From Pseudomonas sichuanensis (GTDB lineage: Bacteria > Pseudomonadota > Gammaproteobacteria > Pseudomonadales > Pseudomonadaceae), in assembly GCF_003231305.1 (NCBI RefSeq), contig NZ_QKVM01000060.1, positions 1 through 38,953 on the forward strand: 38,953 nt of DNA, read 5' to 3'. The position numbers and the translations under genes are program-made. The notes beneath the pieces are model-generated. The model worked only from the letters and a program-made list of their open reading frames with translations, ran no database searches and had not been told where the DNA came from. Positions 7,719 to 14,927 of this stretch are shown in pieces. Position 1 is the stretch's first letter, and every line of letters starts with the position of its first letter.

Positions 7719-8405
7719 ATGTCCACCCTAGCAGACAACATTTCCGCCATTGCCAGCCGTATCGACAGCGCGGCCAGGGCCGCCGGGCGCGACCCGGCCA
7801 GCGTCCAGTTGCTGGCGGTCAGCAAGACCAAGCCCGCCAGCGCCGTTCGCGAGGCCTTCGCGGCCGGGCTGCGCGATGTGGGCGAAAACTACCTTCAGGA
7901 AGCCCTGACAAAACAACAGGCGCTTTCTGACCTGCCCTTGATCTGGCACTTCATCGGCCCCATTCAGTCGAACAAGACCAAAGCCATCGCCGAGCACTTC
8001 GACTGGGTACATTCCGTGGACCGCCTGAAGATCGCCCAACGCCTGTCCGAGCAACGCCCGGGCCATCTGCCGCCGCTGAACATCTGCCTGCAGGTGAACG
8101 TCAGCGGTGAAGACAGCAAGTCCGGCTGCGCTCCCGCCGACCTGCCGGCACTGGCCCAGGCCGTCAGCGCCCTCCCCGGCCTGCGCCTGCGCGGGCTGAT
8201 GGCGATCCCAGAACCGACCGATGACCGTGCCGAACAAGAGGCTGCCTTCGCCACCCTGCGCCAGTTGCAAGCGCAACTCGGCCTGGGCCTGGACACCCTG
8301 TCGATGGGCATGAGCCATGACCTTGAAGCCGCGATCGCCCAAGGTGCGACCTGGGTCCGTATCGGCACCGCCCTGTTCGGTGCACGCGACTACGGCCAGC
8401 CCTGA
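7719..8405 (+). CDS. yggS: YggS/PLPBP family pyridoxal phosphate homeostasis protein
   Basis: A 228-residue single-domain PLP-binding TIM-barrel protein of the COG0325 family. The PLP lysine is Lys36 in LLAVSKTKP, and the family motifs VGENY and MGMSHDLEAAI...VRIGTALFG are present. These proteins have no known catalytic activity and are thought to regulate free PLP and amino-acid pools. It is the first gene of the plus-strand run into proC and yggT, a conserved arrangement in proteobacteria, and is divergent from pilT; a TAGAAT box at 7681-7686 may be its -10 element, without a convincing -35. Confidence 0.95.
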   Translation: MSTLADNISAIASRIDSAARAAGRDPASVQLLAVSKTKPASAVREAFAAGLRDVGENYLQEALTKQQALSDLPLIWHFIGPIQSNKTKAIAEHFDWVHSVDRLKIAQRLSEQRPGHLPPLNICLQVNVSGEDSKSGCAPADLPALAQAVSALPGLRLRGLMAIPEPTDDRAEQEAAFATLRQLQAQLGLGLDTLSMGMSHDLEAAIAQGATWVRIGTALFGARDYGQP

Positions 8406-8444
8406 ATCCATGCTTAAACTCACTCTTTCCCTCAAGGACCTGAC

Positions 8445-9263
8445 ATGAGCAAGACTCGTATTGCCTTTATCGGCGCCGGCAACATGGCCGCCAGCCTGAT
8501 CGGCGGCCTGCGCGCCCAGGGCCTGGACGCCTCGCAGATCCGCGCCAGCGACCCGGGTGCCGACACCCGCGCGCGCATCCAGGCCGAACACGGCATCGAA
8601 GCATTCGCCGACAACGCCCAGGCCATCGACGGTGTGGATGTGATCGTGCTGGCGGTCAAGCCGCAGGTGATGAAAGCCGTCTGCGAAACCCTGAAGCCAC
8701 ACCTCAAGCCTGGCCAGTTGATCGTCTCCATCGCCGCCGGCATCACCTGTGCCAGCCTGCAGGCCTGGCTGGGCGCGATCCCGGTGGTGCGCTGCATGCC
8801 CAACACCCCGGCCCTGCTGCGCCAGGGCGTCAGTGGCCTGTACGCCACCGAGCAAGTGTCGGCCGCGCAGCGCGAGCAGGCCGAACAGTTGCTGTCCGCC
8901 GTCGGCACCGCCCTGTGGCTGGACCAGGAACAGCAACTGGATGCCGTCACCGCTGTTTCCGGCAGCGGCCCGGCGTACTTCTTCCTGCTGATCGAAGCCA
9001 TGACCGCCGCTGGCGAAAAGCTCGGCCTGCCGCGTGAAACCGCCTCGCAACTGACCCTGCAAACCGCCCTGGGCGCCGCCCGCATGGCCGTGGCCAGCGA
9101 CGTCGATGCCGCCGAGCTTCGCCGCCGGGTCACCTCGCCCGCCGGCACCACGGAAGCGGCGATCAAGTCGTTCCAGGCCAATGGCTTCGAGGCCATCGTC
9201 GAGCAGGCACTGGAAGCCGCGGCCAAGCGCTCTGCGGAGCTGGCCGAACAACTGGGTAAATAA
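8445..9263 (+). CDS. proC: Pyrroline-5-carboxylate reductase
   Basis: A 272-residue NAD(P)H-dependent reductase that makes the last step of proline synthesis. The Rossmann motif IAFIGAGNMA opens the protein; VKPQ, CMPNTP and the C-terminal family signature (GSGPAYFFLLIEAM...) are visible, and the length is normal. AAGGA precedes the ATG. It lies between yggS and yggT with short gaps, suggesting co-transcription. Confidence 0.97.
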   Translation: MSKTRIAFIGAGNMAASLIGGLRAQGLDASQIRASDPGADTRARIQAEHGIEAFADNAQAIDGVDVIVLAVKPQVMKAVCETLKPHLKPGQLIVSIAAGITCASLQAWLGAIPVVRCMPNTPALLRQGVSGLYATEQVSAAQREQAEQLLSAVGTALWLDQEQQLDAVTAVSGSGPAYFFLLIEAMTAAGEKLGLPRETASQLTLQTALGAARMAVASDVDAAELRRRVTSPAGTTEAAIKSFQANGFEAIVEQALEAAAKRSAELAEQLGK

Positions 9264-9276
9264 GGAGCCTTTTTCA

Positions 9277-9867
9277 ATGAATGCACTGTCCGGCGCCGCG
9301 ATCTTCGTGGTGCAAACCCTGGTCAGCCTGTACCTGGCAATCGTCCTGCTGCGCTTCGTGCTGCAACTGGTCAAGGCCGACTTCTACAACCCGCTCAGTC
9401 AGTTCGCCGTGCGCGCCACCCAGCCGCTGCTCAAGCCGCTGCGCCGGGTAATCCCGAGCATTGCCGGCCTGGATACCTCGTCGCTGCTGCTGTCGGTCCT
9501 GATCCAGGCGCTGCTGATGGCCTTCGTGCTGATGGTCACCTACGGCACCTTCGGCGACGTCCTGCACCTGCTGATGTGGGCGATCATCGGCATCACCTCG
9601 CTGTTCCTGAAGATTTTCTGGGTGGCGATGATCGTCATGGTGATCGTCTCGTGGGTCGCGCCCAACAGCCACAACCCTGCTGCCGAGCTGGCCTACCAGA
9701 TCAGCGAGCCGGTGCTGGCGCCGTTCCGTCGCCTGGTGCCGAACCTGGGCGGCATGGACATCTCGCCGATCTTCGCCTTCATCGCCATCCAGGTGATCCA
9801 GTCGTTCCTCATGCCCCAACTGGCGGCCTACGCCGGCATGCCACAAGAGCTGTGGCGGATGATCTGA
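9277..9867 (+). CDS. yggT: YggT family integral membrane protein
   Basis: A 196-residue membrane protein with two YggT units: residues about 8-75 (LVSLYLAIVLLRFVLQ...) and about 105-180 (IFWVAMIVMVIVSWV...), each with paired hydrophobic helices and a short loop containing NP-x(n)-P-x(n)-R-R-x-(I/L)-(I/P). The family has been linked to osmotic or envelope stress, but its mechanism is unknown. Start chosen at 9277 after AAGGAGCC, 13 bases past the proC stop; a longer in-frame extension overlapping proC is not protein-like. Confidence 0.93.
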   Translation: MNALSGAAIFVVQTLVSLYLAIVLLRFVLQLVKADFYNPLSQFAVRATQPLLKPLRRVIPSIAGLDTSSLLLSVLIQALLMAFVLMVTYGTFGDVLHLLMWAIIGITSLFLKIFWVAMIVMVIVSWVAPNSHNPAAELAYQISEPVLAPFRRLVPNLGGMDISPIFAFIAIQVIQSFLMPQLAAYAGMPQELWRMI

Positions 9868-9879
9868 CCCTCGATATCT

Positions 9880-9907
9880 CCAGCGGCAAGCCATTGCTTG
9901 CCGCTGG
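9880..9907 (+). terminator. Hairpin after yggT, possible terminator
   Basis: CCAGCGGCAAG pairs perfectly over 11 bases with CTTGCCGCTGG around a 6-base loop, 12 bases after the yggT stop. There is no clear T-run (GGGTAGCGCTCTTT follows), so it may be a weak terminator or an mRNA-protecting stem rather than a strong stop. Confidence 0.5.
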
Positions 9908-9955
9908 GGGTAGCGCTCTTTAGACTTACGCCTCCGTCAAGCGTGAGCAGGGTCG

Positions 9956-11095
9956 ATGTCCACTGTCTTTCCCGAAGATTCCGTCGGTCTGGTAACACCG
10001 CAGATCGCCCGGTTCGATGAACCGTTGGCCCTGGCCTGTGGCCGCGCCCTGGCCTCGTACGAACTCATCTACGAAACCTATGGCGAGCTCAACAGCAACG
10101 CCAGCAACGCCGTGCTCATCTGCCACGCGTTGTCCGGCCACCACCATGCCGCCGGCTACCACGCCGCCACCGACCGCAAGCCGGGCTGGTGGGACAGCTG
10201 CATCGGCCCCGGCAAGCCGATCGACACCAACCGCTTCTTCGTGGTCAGCCTGAACAACCTCGGCGGCTGCAACGGCAGCACCGGCCCCAGCAGCCTCAAC
10301 CCGGCCACCGGCAAGCCCTACGGCGCCGATTTCCCGGTACTGACGGTGGAAGACTGGGTGCACAGCCAGGCGCGCCTGGCCGATCGCCTCGGCATCCACA
10401 CCTGGGCCGCCATCGTCGGCGGCAGCCTCGGCGGCATGCAGGCGCTGCAGTGGACCATCACCTACCCGGACCGGGTACGTCACTGCGTGGACATCGCCTC
10501 GGCACCCAAGCTGTCGGCGCAGAACATCGCCTTCAACGAAGTGGCGCGCCAGGCCATTCTCACCGACCCGGAATTCCACGGCGGTTCGTTCCAGGACCAG
10601 GGCGTGATCCCCAAGCGCGGCCTGATGCTGGCGCGGATGGTCGGCCATATCACCTACCTGTCCGACGACTCGATGGGCGAAAAATTCGGCCGCGAGCTCA
10701 AGAGCGACAAGCTCAACTACGACTTCCACAGCGTCGAATTCCAGGTCGAGAGCTACCTGCGCTATCAGGGCGAGGAGTTCTCCGGGCGTTTCGACGCCAA
10801 CACCTACCTGCTGATGACCAAGGCGCTGGACTACTACGACCCGGCGGCGGCCCACGACGGCGACCTGGCGGCGACCCTGGCGCATGTCACGGCAGACTTC
10901 TGCATCATGTCGTTCACCACCGACTGGCGCTTCTCGCCGGCCCGTTCGCGGGAGATCGTCGATGCCCTCATGGCCGCACGCAAGAACGTCTGCTACCTGG
11001 ATATCGACTCGCCCTACGGCCACGATGCCTTCCTGATCCCCACGCCTCGCTACATGCAGGGTTTCGCCAACTACATGAACCGCATCGCCCTGTGA
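9956..11095 (+). CDS. metX: Homoserine O-acyltransferase MetX (probably succinyl-specific)
   Basis: A 379-residue alpha/beta-hydrolase that acylates homoserine in methionine synthesis. The nucleophile elbow is GGSLGGMQ with Ser157; the triad is completed by Asp323 (TTDWRF) and His356 (GHDAFLI). MetX was long annotated as an acetyltransferase; Pseudomonas MetX proteins next to metW are reported to use succinyl-CoA, so I infer O-succinylhomoserine here, but the specificity residues cannot be settled by eye. metW starts seven bases after the stop. Confidence 0.95.
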   Translation: MSTVFPEDSVGLVTPQIARFDEPLALACGRALASYELIYETYGELNSNASNAVLICHALSGHHHAAGYHAATDRKPGWWDSCIGPGKPIDTNRFFVVSLNNLGGCNGSTGPSSLNPATGKPYGADFPVLTVEDWVHSQARLADRLGIHTWAAIVGGSLGGMQALQWTITYPDRVRHCVDIASAPKLSAQNIAFNEVARQAILTDPEFHGGSFQDQGVIPKRGLMLARMVGHITYLSDDSMGEKFGRELKSDKLNYDFHSVEFQVESYLRYQGEEFSGRFDANTYLLMTKALDYYDPAAAHDGDLAATLAHVTADFCIMSFTTDWRFSPARSREIVDALMAARKNVCYLDIDSPYGHDAFLIPTPRYMQGFANYMNRIAL

Positions 11096-11102
11096 GGACC
11101 CC

Positions 11103-11723
11103 ATGAGAGCCGACCTGGAAATCATCCAAGACTGGATCCCCGCCGGCAGCCGGGTACTCGACCTGGGCTGCGGCAACGGCGAACTGCTGGCCTCGCTGCG
11201 CGAGCGCAAGAACGTCACCGGCTACGGCCTGGAGATCGACGCCGACAACATCGCCGAATGCGTGGCCAAGGGCGTCAACGTGATCGAGCAGGACCTGGAC
11301 AGGGGCCTGGGCAACTTCGCCAGCAACAGCTTCGACGTGGTGGTCATGACCCAGGCCCTGCAGGCCGTGGAGTACCCCGACCGGATTCTCGACGAAATGC
11401 TGCGGGTGGGCCGCCAGTGCATCATCACCTTCCCCAACTTCGGCCACTGGCGCTGCCGCTGGTACCTGGCGACCAAAGGCCGCATGCCGGTGTCGGACTT
11501 CATGCCATACACCTGGTACAACACGCCGAACATTCACTTCTGCACCTTCGAAGACTTCGAGAACCTGTGCCGCGAACGCCACGCCAAGGTGCTCGACCGC
11601 CTGGCCGTCGACCACTTGCACCGTAATGGGTTGGGCGGCCGGCTTTGGCCTAATCTTCTAGGTGAAATCGGTATTTATCGCGTCAGCAGCCCGGGCCTGC
11701 AGGAGCACCAACTCGCAGTCTGA
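11103..11723 (+). CDS. metW: Methionine biosynthesis protein MetW
   Basis: A 206-residue protein with a class I SAM-dependent methyltransferase fold (VLDLGCGNGELLASL at about 18-32 is motif I; DVVVMTQALQAV follows). MetW is almost always encoded next to metX and is reported to be needed for, or to stimulate, homoserine acylation; a methyl acceptor has not been firmly assigned. The start follows the metX stop by seven bases with AGGACCCC in front, so the two are translationally linked. Confidence 0.95.
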   Translation: MRADLEIIQDWIPAGSRVLDLGCGNGELLASLRERKNVTGYGLEIDADNIAECVAKGVNVIEQDLDRGLGNFASNSFDVVVMTQALQAVEYPDRILDEMLRVGRQCIITFPNFGHWRCRWYLATKGRMPVSDFMPYTWYNTPNIHFCTFEDFENLCRERHAKVLDRLAVDHLHRNGLGGRLWPNLLGEIGIYRVSSPGLQEHQLAV

Positions 11724-11748
11724 CGCTCGCGAACGGAGGAATGGGATC

Positions 11749-12183
11749 ATGCGTCGACTAGTAGTGTTTCTGATCAGCCTGTGCCTGGCCTTGCCGGTGC
11801 TGGCTGCCGATGCCGCCAAGCCCGATCGCAAGGAAGTGTTCGGCGACGTGACGGTCCACTACAGCGCCTTCACCTCGAGCATGCTGCAGCCGGACATCGC
11901 CGCCGCCACCGGCCTTACCCGCAGCAAGAACCAGGGCGTGCTCAATATCACCGTGCTCAAGAGAGGCAAGCCGGCCACCTCGGTGGTCAGCGGCACGGTC
12001 AAGGACCTGACCGGGCGCAGCAGCCCGCTGTCGTTCAAACAAATCACTGATCAGGGTGCGATGTACTACATCGCCCAGTTCAAGATCGAACAGGCTGAGA
12101 CCCTGACCTTCGACCTGAATGTCGAAACCGGTGGCATCAGCCATACACTCAGCTTCAATCAGGAAGTGTTCCCAGGCGAATGA
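11749..12183 (+). CDS. Secreted DUF4426 domain protein
   Basis: A 144-residue protein with a clear Sec signal peptide (MRRLVVFLISLCLALPVLAADA, cleavage near residue 20) and a single beta-rich domain (VTVHYSAFTSSMLQPDIAAATGL...ISHTLSFNQEVFPGE) that I recognise as DUF4426, usually encoded next to metW/rdgB in Pseudomonas. Function unknown. The start at 11749 is chosen for GGAGG nine bases upstream and because the signal peptide begins there. Its TGA overlaps the rdgB ATG (ATGA). Confidence 0.9.
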   Translation: MRRLVVFLISLCLALPVLAADAAKPDRKEVFGDVTVHYSAFTSSMLQPDIAAATGLTRSKNQGVLNITVLKRGKPATSVVSGTVKDLTGRSSPLSFKQITDQGAMYYIAQFKIEQAETLTFDLNVETGGISHTLSFNQEVFPGE

Positions 12184-12776
12184 TGAATTTCCAGCAACTC
12201 GTATTGGCCAGCCATAACGCCGGCAAGCTCAAGGAACTGCAGGCCATGCTCGGCGACTCCGTGCATCTGCGCTCGATCGGTGAATTCAGCCAGGTAGAGC
12301 CGGAAGAAACCGGCCTGTCGTTCGTCGAGAACGCCATCCTCAAGGCGCGCAACGCCGCACGCATTTCCGGCCTGCCGGCCCTGGCCGACGACTCGGGCCT
12401 GGCGGTGGACTTCCTCGGCGGCGCGCCGGGCATCTATTCGGCACGCTACGCCGACGGCAAGGGCGACGCAGCCAACAACGCCAAGCTGCTCGAAGCGCTG
12501 AAGGATGTACCCAAGGAACAGCGTGGCGCGCAGTTTGTCTGCGTACTGGCGCTGGTGCGCCATGCCGACGACCCGCTGCCGATCCTCTGCGAAGGTCTGT
12601 GGCATGGCAGCATCCTGTTCGAGGCCAGCGGTGAGCATGGTTTCGGCTACGACCCGCTGTTCTGGGTGCCGGAGCGCAAGTGCTCCAGCGCCGACCTGGC
12701 GCCCGTCGACAAGAACCAGCTCAGCCACCGCGCCCGCGCCATGGCCTTGCTGCGTCAGCGTCTGGGCCTGGCATGA
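12180..12776 (+). CDS. rdgB: dITP/XTP pyrophosphatase (RdgB/HAM1)
   Basis: A 198-residue nucleotide-pool sanitising enzyme that hydrolyses dITP, ITP and XTP to monophosphates. Family landmarks: LASHNAGKLKEL at the N-terminus, LADDSGLAVD around residue 70, HGFGYDPLFW, and SHRARAM near the C-terminus. ATG at 12180 overlaps the previous stop by four bases; an ATG three bases later is an equally good alternative. Its own stop overlaps the hemW start in the same ATGA manner. Confidence 0.97.
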   Translation: MMNFQQLVLASHNAGKLKELQAMLGDSVHLRSIGEFSQVEPEETGLSFVENAILKARNAARISGLPALADDSGLAVDFLGGAPGIYSARYADGKGDAANNAKLLEALKDVPKEQRGAQFVCVLALVRHADDPLPILCEGLWHGSILFEASGEHGFGYDPLFWVPERKCSSADLAPVDKNQLSHRARAMALLRQRLGLA

Positions 12777-13951
12777 GCGAAAAGCTGTTGATACAGCCGG
12801 CGGGCCTGCTCCTCCCAGAACTCCCGCCGCTGTCGCTGTACATCCATATCCCCTGGTGCGTGCGCAAATGCCCTTATTGCGACTTCAACTCGCACCAGGC
12901 CGGGCCCACATTGCCCGAAAACGAGTACATCGATGCCCTGCTGGCCGACCTCGACCAGGAAATGCATGCCGTTGCGGGCAGACCGATCAGCACGATCTTC
13001 TTCGGCGGCGGCACCCCCAGCCTGTTCAGCGCGGCTGCACTTGGCCGCCTGCTGCGGGGTGTCGAGCAGCGCATCCCGTTTGCCGCGGACATCGAGATCA
13101 CCCTCGAAGCCAACCCGGGCACGTTCGAGCAGGAAAAGTTCAAGGCCTATCGGCAGACCGGCATCAACCGGCTGTCCATCGGCGTGCAGAGCTTCCAGCC
13201 AGCCAAGCTTGAGAAACTCGGGCGCATCCACAACGGCGATGAAGCGGTGCGCGCCGCCGACATGGCCCGCGCGGCTGGCTTCGACAACTTCAACATGGAC
13301 CTGATGCACGGCCTGCCGGACCAGTCGCTGGACGATGCGCTGGGCGACCTGCGCCAGGCCATCGAACTGGCGCCGACGCACCTGTCCTGGTATCAGCTGA
13401 CGGTCGAGCCCAACACCGTGTTCTGGAACCAGCCGCCCGAGCTGCCCGAGGACGACATCCTCTGGGATATCCAGGAAGCCGGCCAGGCGCTGATGGCCGA
13501 GCACGGCTACCAGCAATACGAAGTGTCGGCCTACGCCCAGGCAGGGCGCGCCGCACGGCACAACCTCAATTACTGGCGCTTCGGCGACTTCATCGGTATC
13601 GGTGCCGGTGCCCACGGCAAGCTGTCGTTCCCCGACGGACGCATCCTGCGCACCTGGAAGACCCGCCTGCCCAAGGACTACCTGAACCCGGCCAAACCCT
13701 TCAAGGCAGGTGAGAAGGTGCTGCCGGCCGATGAACTGCCCTTCGAGTTCCTGATGAATGCGCTGCGCCTGACCCAGGGCGTGGAAGCCGAGCTGTTCAC
13801 GCAACGCACGGGGCTGCCCCTGGCGCAACTCGCGCAAGCCCGCCGCGCCGCCGAACAAAAGGGCCTTTTGCAGGTCGAAGCGGATCGACTGGCGGCTACG
13901 CCACGCGGCCAGCTGTTCCTCAATGACCTGCTGCAGTACTTCTTGAATTAA
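12773..13951 (+). CDS. hemW: Heme chaperone HemW (radical SAM, formerly HemN-like)
   Basis: A 392-residue radical-SAM protein. The [4Fe-4S] cysteines are Cys29, Cys33 and Cys36 (CVRKCPYC). The HNxxYW motif (HNLNYWRFGDFIGIGAGAHG) marks HemW, which binds heme and passes it to membrane proteins, and separates it from coproporphyrinogen dehydrogenase HemN, whose extra N-terminal cysteine is absent. GGGTPS and the C-terminal HemW winged-helix region are present. It overlaps rdgB by four bases, as in many gammaproteobacteria. Confidence 0.95.
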   Translation: MSEKLLIQPAGLLLPELPPLSLYIHIPWCVRKCPYCDFNSHQAGPTLPENEYIDALLADLDQEMHAVAGRPISTIFFGGGTPSLFSAAALGRLLRGVEQRIPFAADIEITLEANPGTFEQEKFKAYRQTGINRLSIGVQSFQPAKLEKLGRIHNGDEAVRAADMARAAGFDNFNMDLMHGLPDQSLDDALGDLRQAIELAPTHLSWYQLTVEPNTVFWNQPPELPEDDILWDIQEAGQALMAEHGYQQYEVSAYAQAGRAARHNLNYWRFGDFIGIGAGAHGKLSFPDGRILRTWKTRLPKDYLNPAKPFKAGEKVLPADELPFEFLMNALRLTQGVEAELFTQRTGLPLAQLAQARRAAEQKGLLQVEADRLAATPRGQLFLNDLLQYFLN

Positions 13952-13960
13952 GGATGACCC

Positions 13961-14287
13961 ATGGACCTGGTACTTGACCTGCTCTCGACCGTCTCCCGCT
14001 GGAGCCGCAGCAACCTGTCGGAGATCTCGCTGGCCCTGGTGGGCTGCCTGCTGGTGCTGTTCGGCACCGATATCAAGGGCTGGGTCGAGGGGCGACTGGG
14101 CGGCCTGGCCGGCGCCCTGCGCGTGCCGTTCATGGCGCTGCTGGTGATGATCGGCAGCGGCGCGGCGCTGATCTATGCCACACCGTGGATCGTCAAGGGG
14201 CTGGGGCAGTTCAACAACTATGCACTGGCACCGGTGTTGCTGGTGGTGCTGGTGTTGATCGGGGTGGTGGCTGACCGGCGAGGGTGA
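13961..14287 (+). CDS. DUF3392 small integral membrane protein
   Basis: A 108-residue protein with three predicted membrane helices (about 22-40, 56-76 and 84-104) and short polar loops. I recognise it as the DUF3392 protein found after hemW in Pseudomonas; no function is known. AAGGATG precedes the ATG and it begins nine bases after the hemW stop, so it is likely the last gene of the yggS-hemW run. Confidence 0.88.
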   Translation: MDLVLDLLSTVSRWSRSNLSEISLALVGCLLVLFGTDIKGWVEGRLGGLAGALRVPFMALLVMIGSGAALIYATPWIVKGLGQFNNYALAPVLLVVLVLIGVVADRRG

Positions 14288-14296
14288 GCGGCGGCC

Positions 14297-14324
14297 AAAA
14301 GCCACCCTGGCGAACCAGGGCGGC
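14297..14324 (-). terminator. Hairpin terminator for the 36-codon gene
   Basis: The stem GCCgCCCTGG/CCAGGGtGGC with a four-base loop is followed on the minus strand by TTTT (plus-strand AAAA at 14297-14300). On the plus strand no T-run follows, so the signal points to a minus-strand transcript, i.e. the small gene ending at 14343. Confidence 0.55.
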
Positions 14325-14342
14325 TCCTCACTCCACTAGCCC

Positions 14343-14453
14343 TCAGCGGGCATCATCGAAGTGATCACGCAGGAAGTCCCTCGCGGTCTTGAACAGGATC
14401 AAGAGCCGGACGAACTTCCAGGCGCGGCTCAGCATTTTCAGCAGGTGCTTCAT
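14343..14453 (-). CDS. Small 36-residue amphipathic protein, unrecognised
   Basis: A 36-codon reading frame too short for routine gene finding. Support: GGAGG lies nine bases before the ATG; about 30 of 35 codons after the start end in G or C, as in neighbouring genes, whereas the overlapping 53-codon frame has under half; and a hairpin with T-run follows its stop. The product (MKHLLKMLSRAWKF...) is cationic at the N-terminus, hydrophobic in the middle (VRLLILF) and ends acidic (RDHFDDAR), so one amphipathic or membrane-associated helix is likely. I do not recognise a family. Translation may be coupled to the 53-codon frame starting at 14526. Confidence 0.5.
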   Translation of the reverse strand: MKHLLKMLSRAWKFVRLLILFKTARDFLRDHFDDAR

Positions 14454-14526
14454 ATGCCTTGGCCTCCGTACTGGCCAGGCCAATCTTCCAGTATCTAGCC
14501 GGCACTTCGACACCTTCAGAGATCAT
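14365..14526 (-). CDS. Overlapping 53-codon ORF, possible leader peptide
   Basis: A 53-codon frame (begins MISEGVEVPARYWKIGL) overlapping the 36-codon gene in another frame. GGAG nine bases before its ATG lies inside the 20-base direct repeat at 14526-14545. Its third codon positions are only about 44% G/C, unlike real genes here, so in the overlap the 36-codon frame is the better coding candidate. It may be a leader whose translation opens or controls the downstream start, or simply an open frame. Confidence 0.25.
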   Translation of the reverse strand: MISEGVEVPARYWKIGLASTEAKAYEAPAENAEPRLEVRPALDPVQDREGLPA

Positions 14527-14545
14527 GTGAGCTATCTCCAGTGAA
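14526..14545. repeat. 20-bp direct repeat, copy A
   Basis: TGTGAGCTATCTCCAGTGAA is identical to 14776-14795, exactly 250 bases away. Read on the minus strand it carries GGAG and runs directly into the ATG of the 53-codon frame. Confidence 0.85.
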
Positions 14546-14618
14546 GTGGCCAGGTGGATGGCCCTTCGAAAAAAACACCGGCACGGTTCGCAGGCCGCGT
14601 CGAAGGGGCCGAGACAAC

Positions 14619-14653
14619 AAAAAATCCGTTTCCCGGCCCGCCACTGGGAAAAC
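14619..14653 (-). terminator. Predicted minus-strand rho-independent terminator
   Basis: On the minus strand TTTCCC and GGGAAA form the stem (with a further G-C pair after one bulged A), followed by CGGA and six T. No recognised gene ends here, so it suggests a short untranslated transcript coming from about 14800-14660. Confidence 0.45.
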
Positions 14654-14775
14654 TCACATCAGAGCGGGGTGATCTTACGTCAGCTGAGACTTGAACGCTG
14701 TTAACCATTCAGACACACATACTGCTGGATATTTCTGCGATTGACGCCATTTTCAGGCAGCCCTAGTATTTCGTT

Positions 14776-14795
14776 TGTGAGCTATCTCCAGTGAA
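14776..14795. repeat. 20-bp direct repeat, copy B
   Basis: Identical to 14526-14545. On the minus strand this copy is followed by ACAAACG instead of an ATG, so no coding start follows it. The 230 bases between the copies are AT-richer than the genes around them. Confidence 0.85.
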
Positions 14796-14838
14796 ACCGA
14801 AGTACGCAGGCCAAGGATTCGTAACCCGAAGCCCGCAT

Positions 14839-14869
14839 AAAAAAACCGCCCTTCGCAAGGCGGTTTTTT
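14839..14869. terminator. Bidirectional terminator after the 14928-15743 gene
   Basis: AAAACCGCC and GGCGGTTTT form the stem around an 8-base loop, with A-run before and T-run after, so it works in both directions. It lies about 60 bases after the stop of the minus-strand gene. Confidence 0.75.
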
Positions 14870-14927
14870 CGTCTTTCGCTTGCCCCCAACCCTTGGCAAC
14901 GCCAGCACTGCGCGGCCCCCATCATGC

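Noticed and set aside
14680..14730. tRNA-like look (TTGAAC followed by TGTTAACC, like T-loop and anticodon segments)
   Set aside because: No acceptor or D-arm pairing could be formed, so it is not a tRNA or a clear tRNA fragment.
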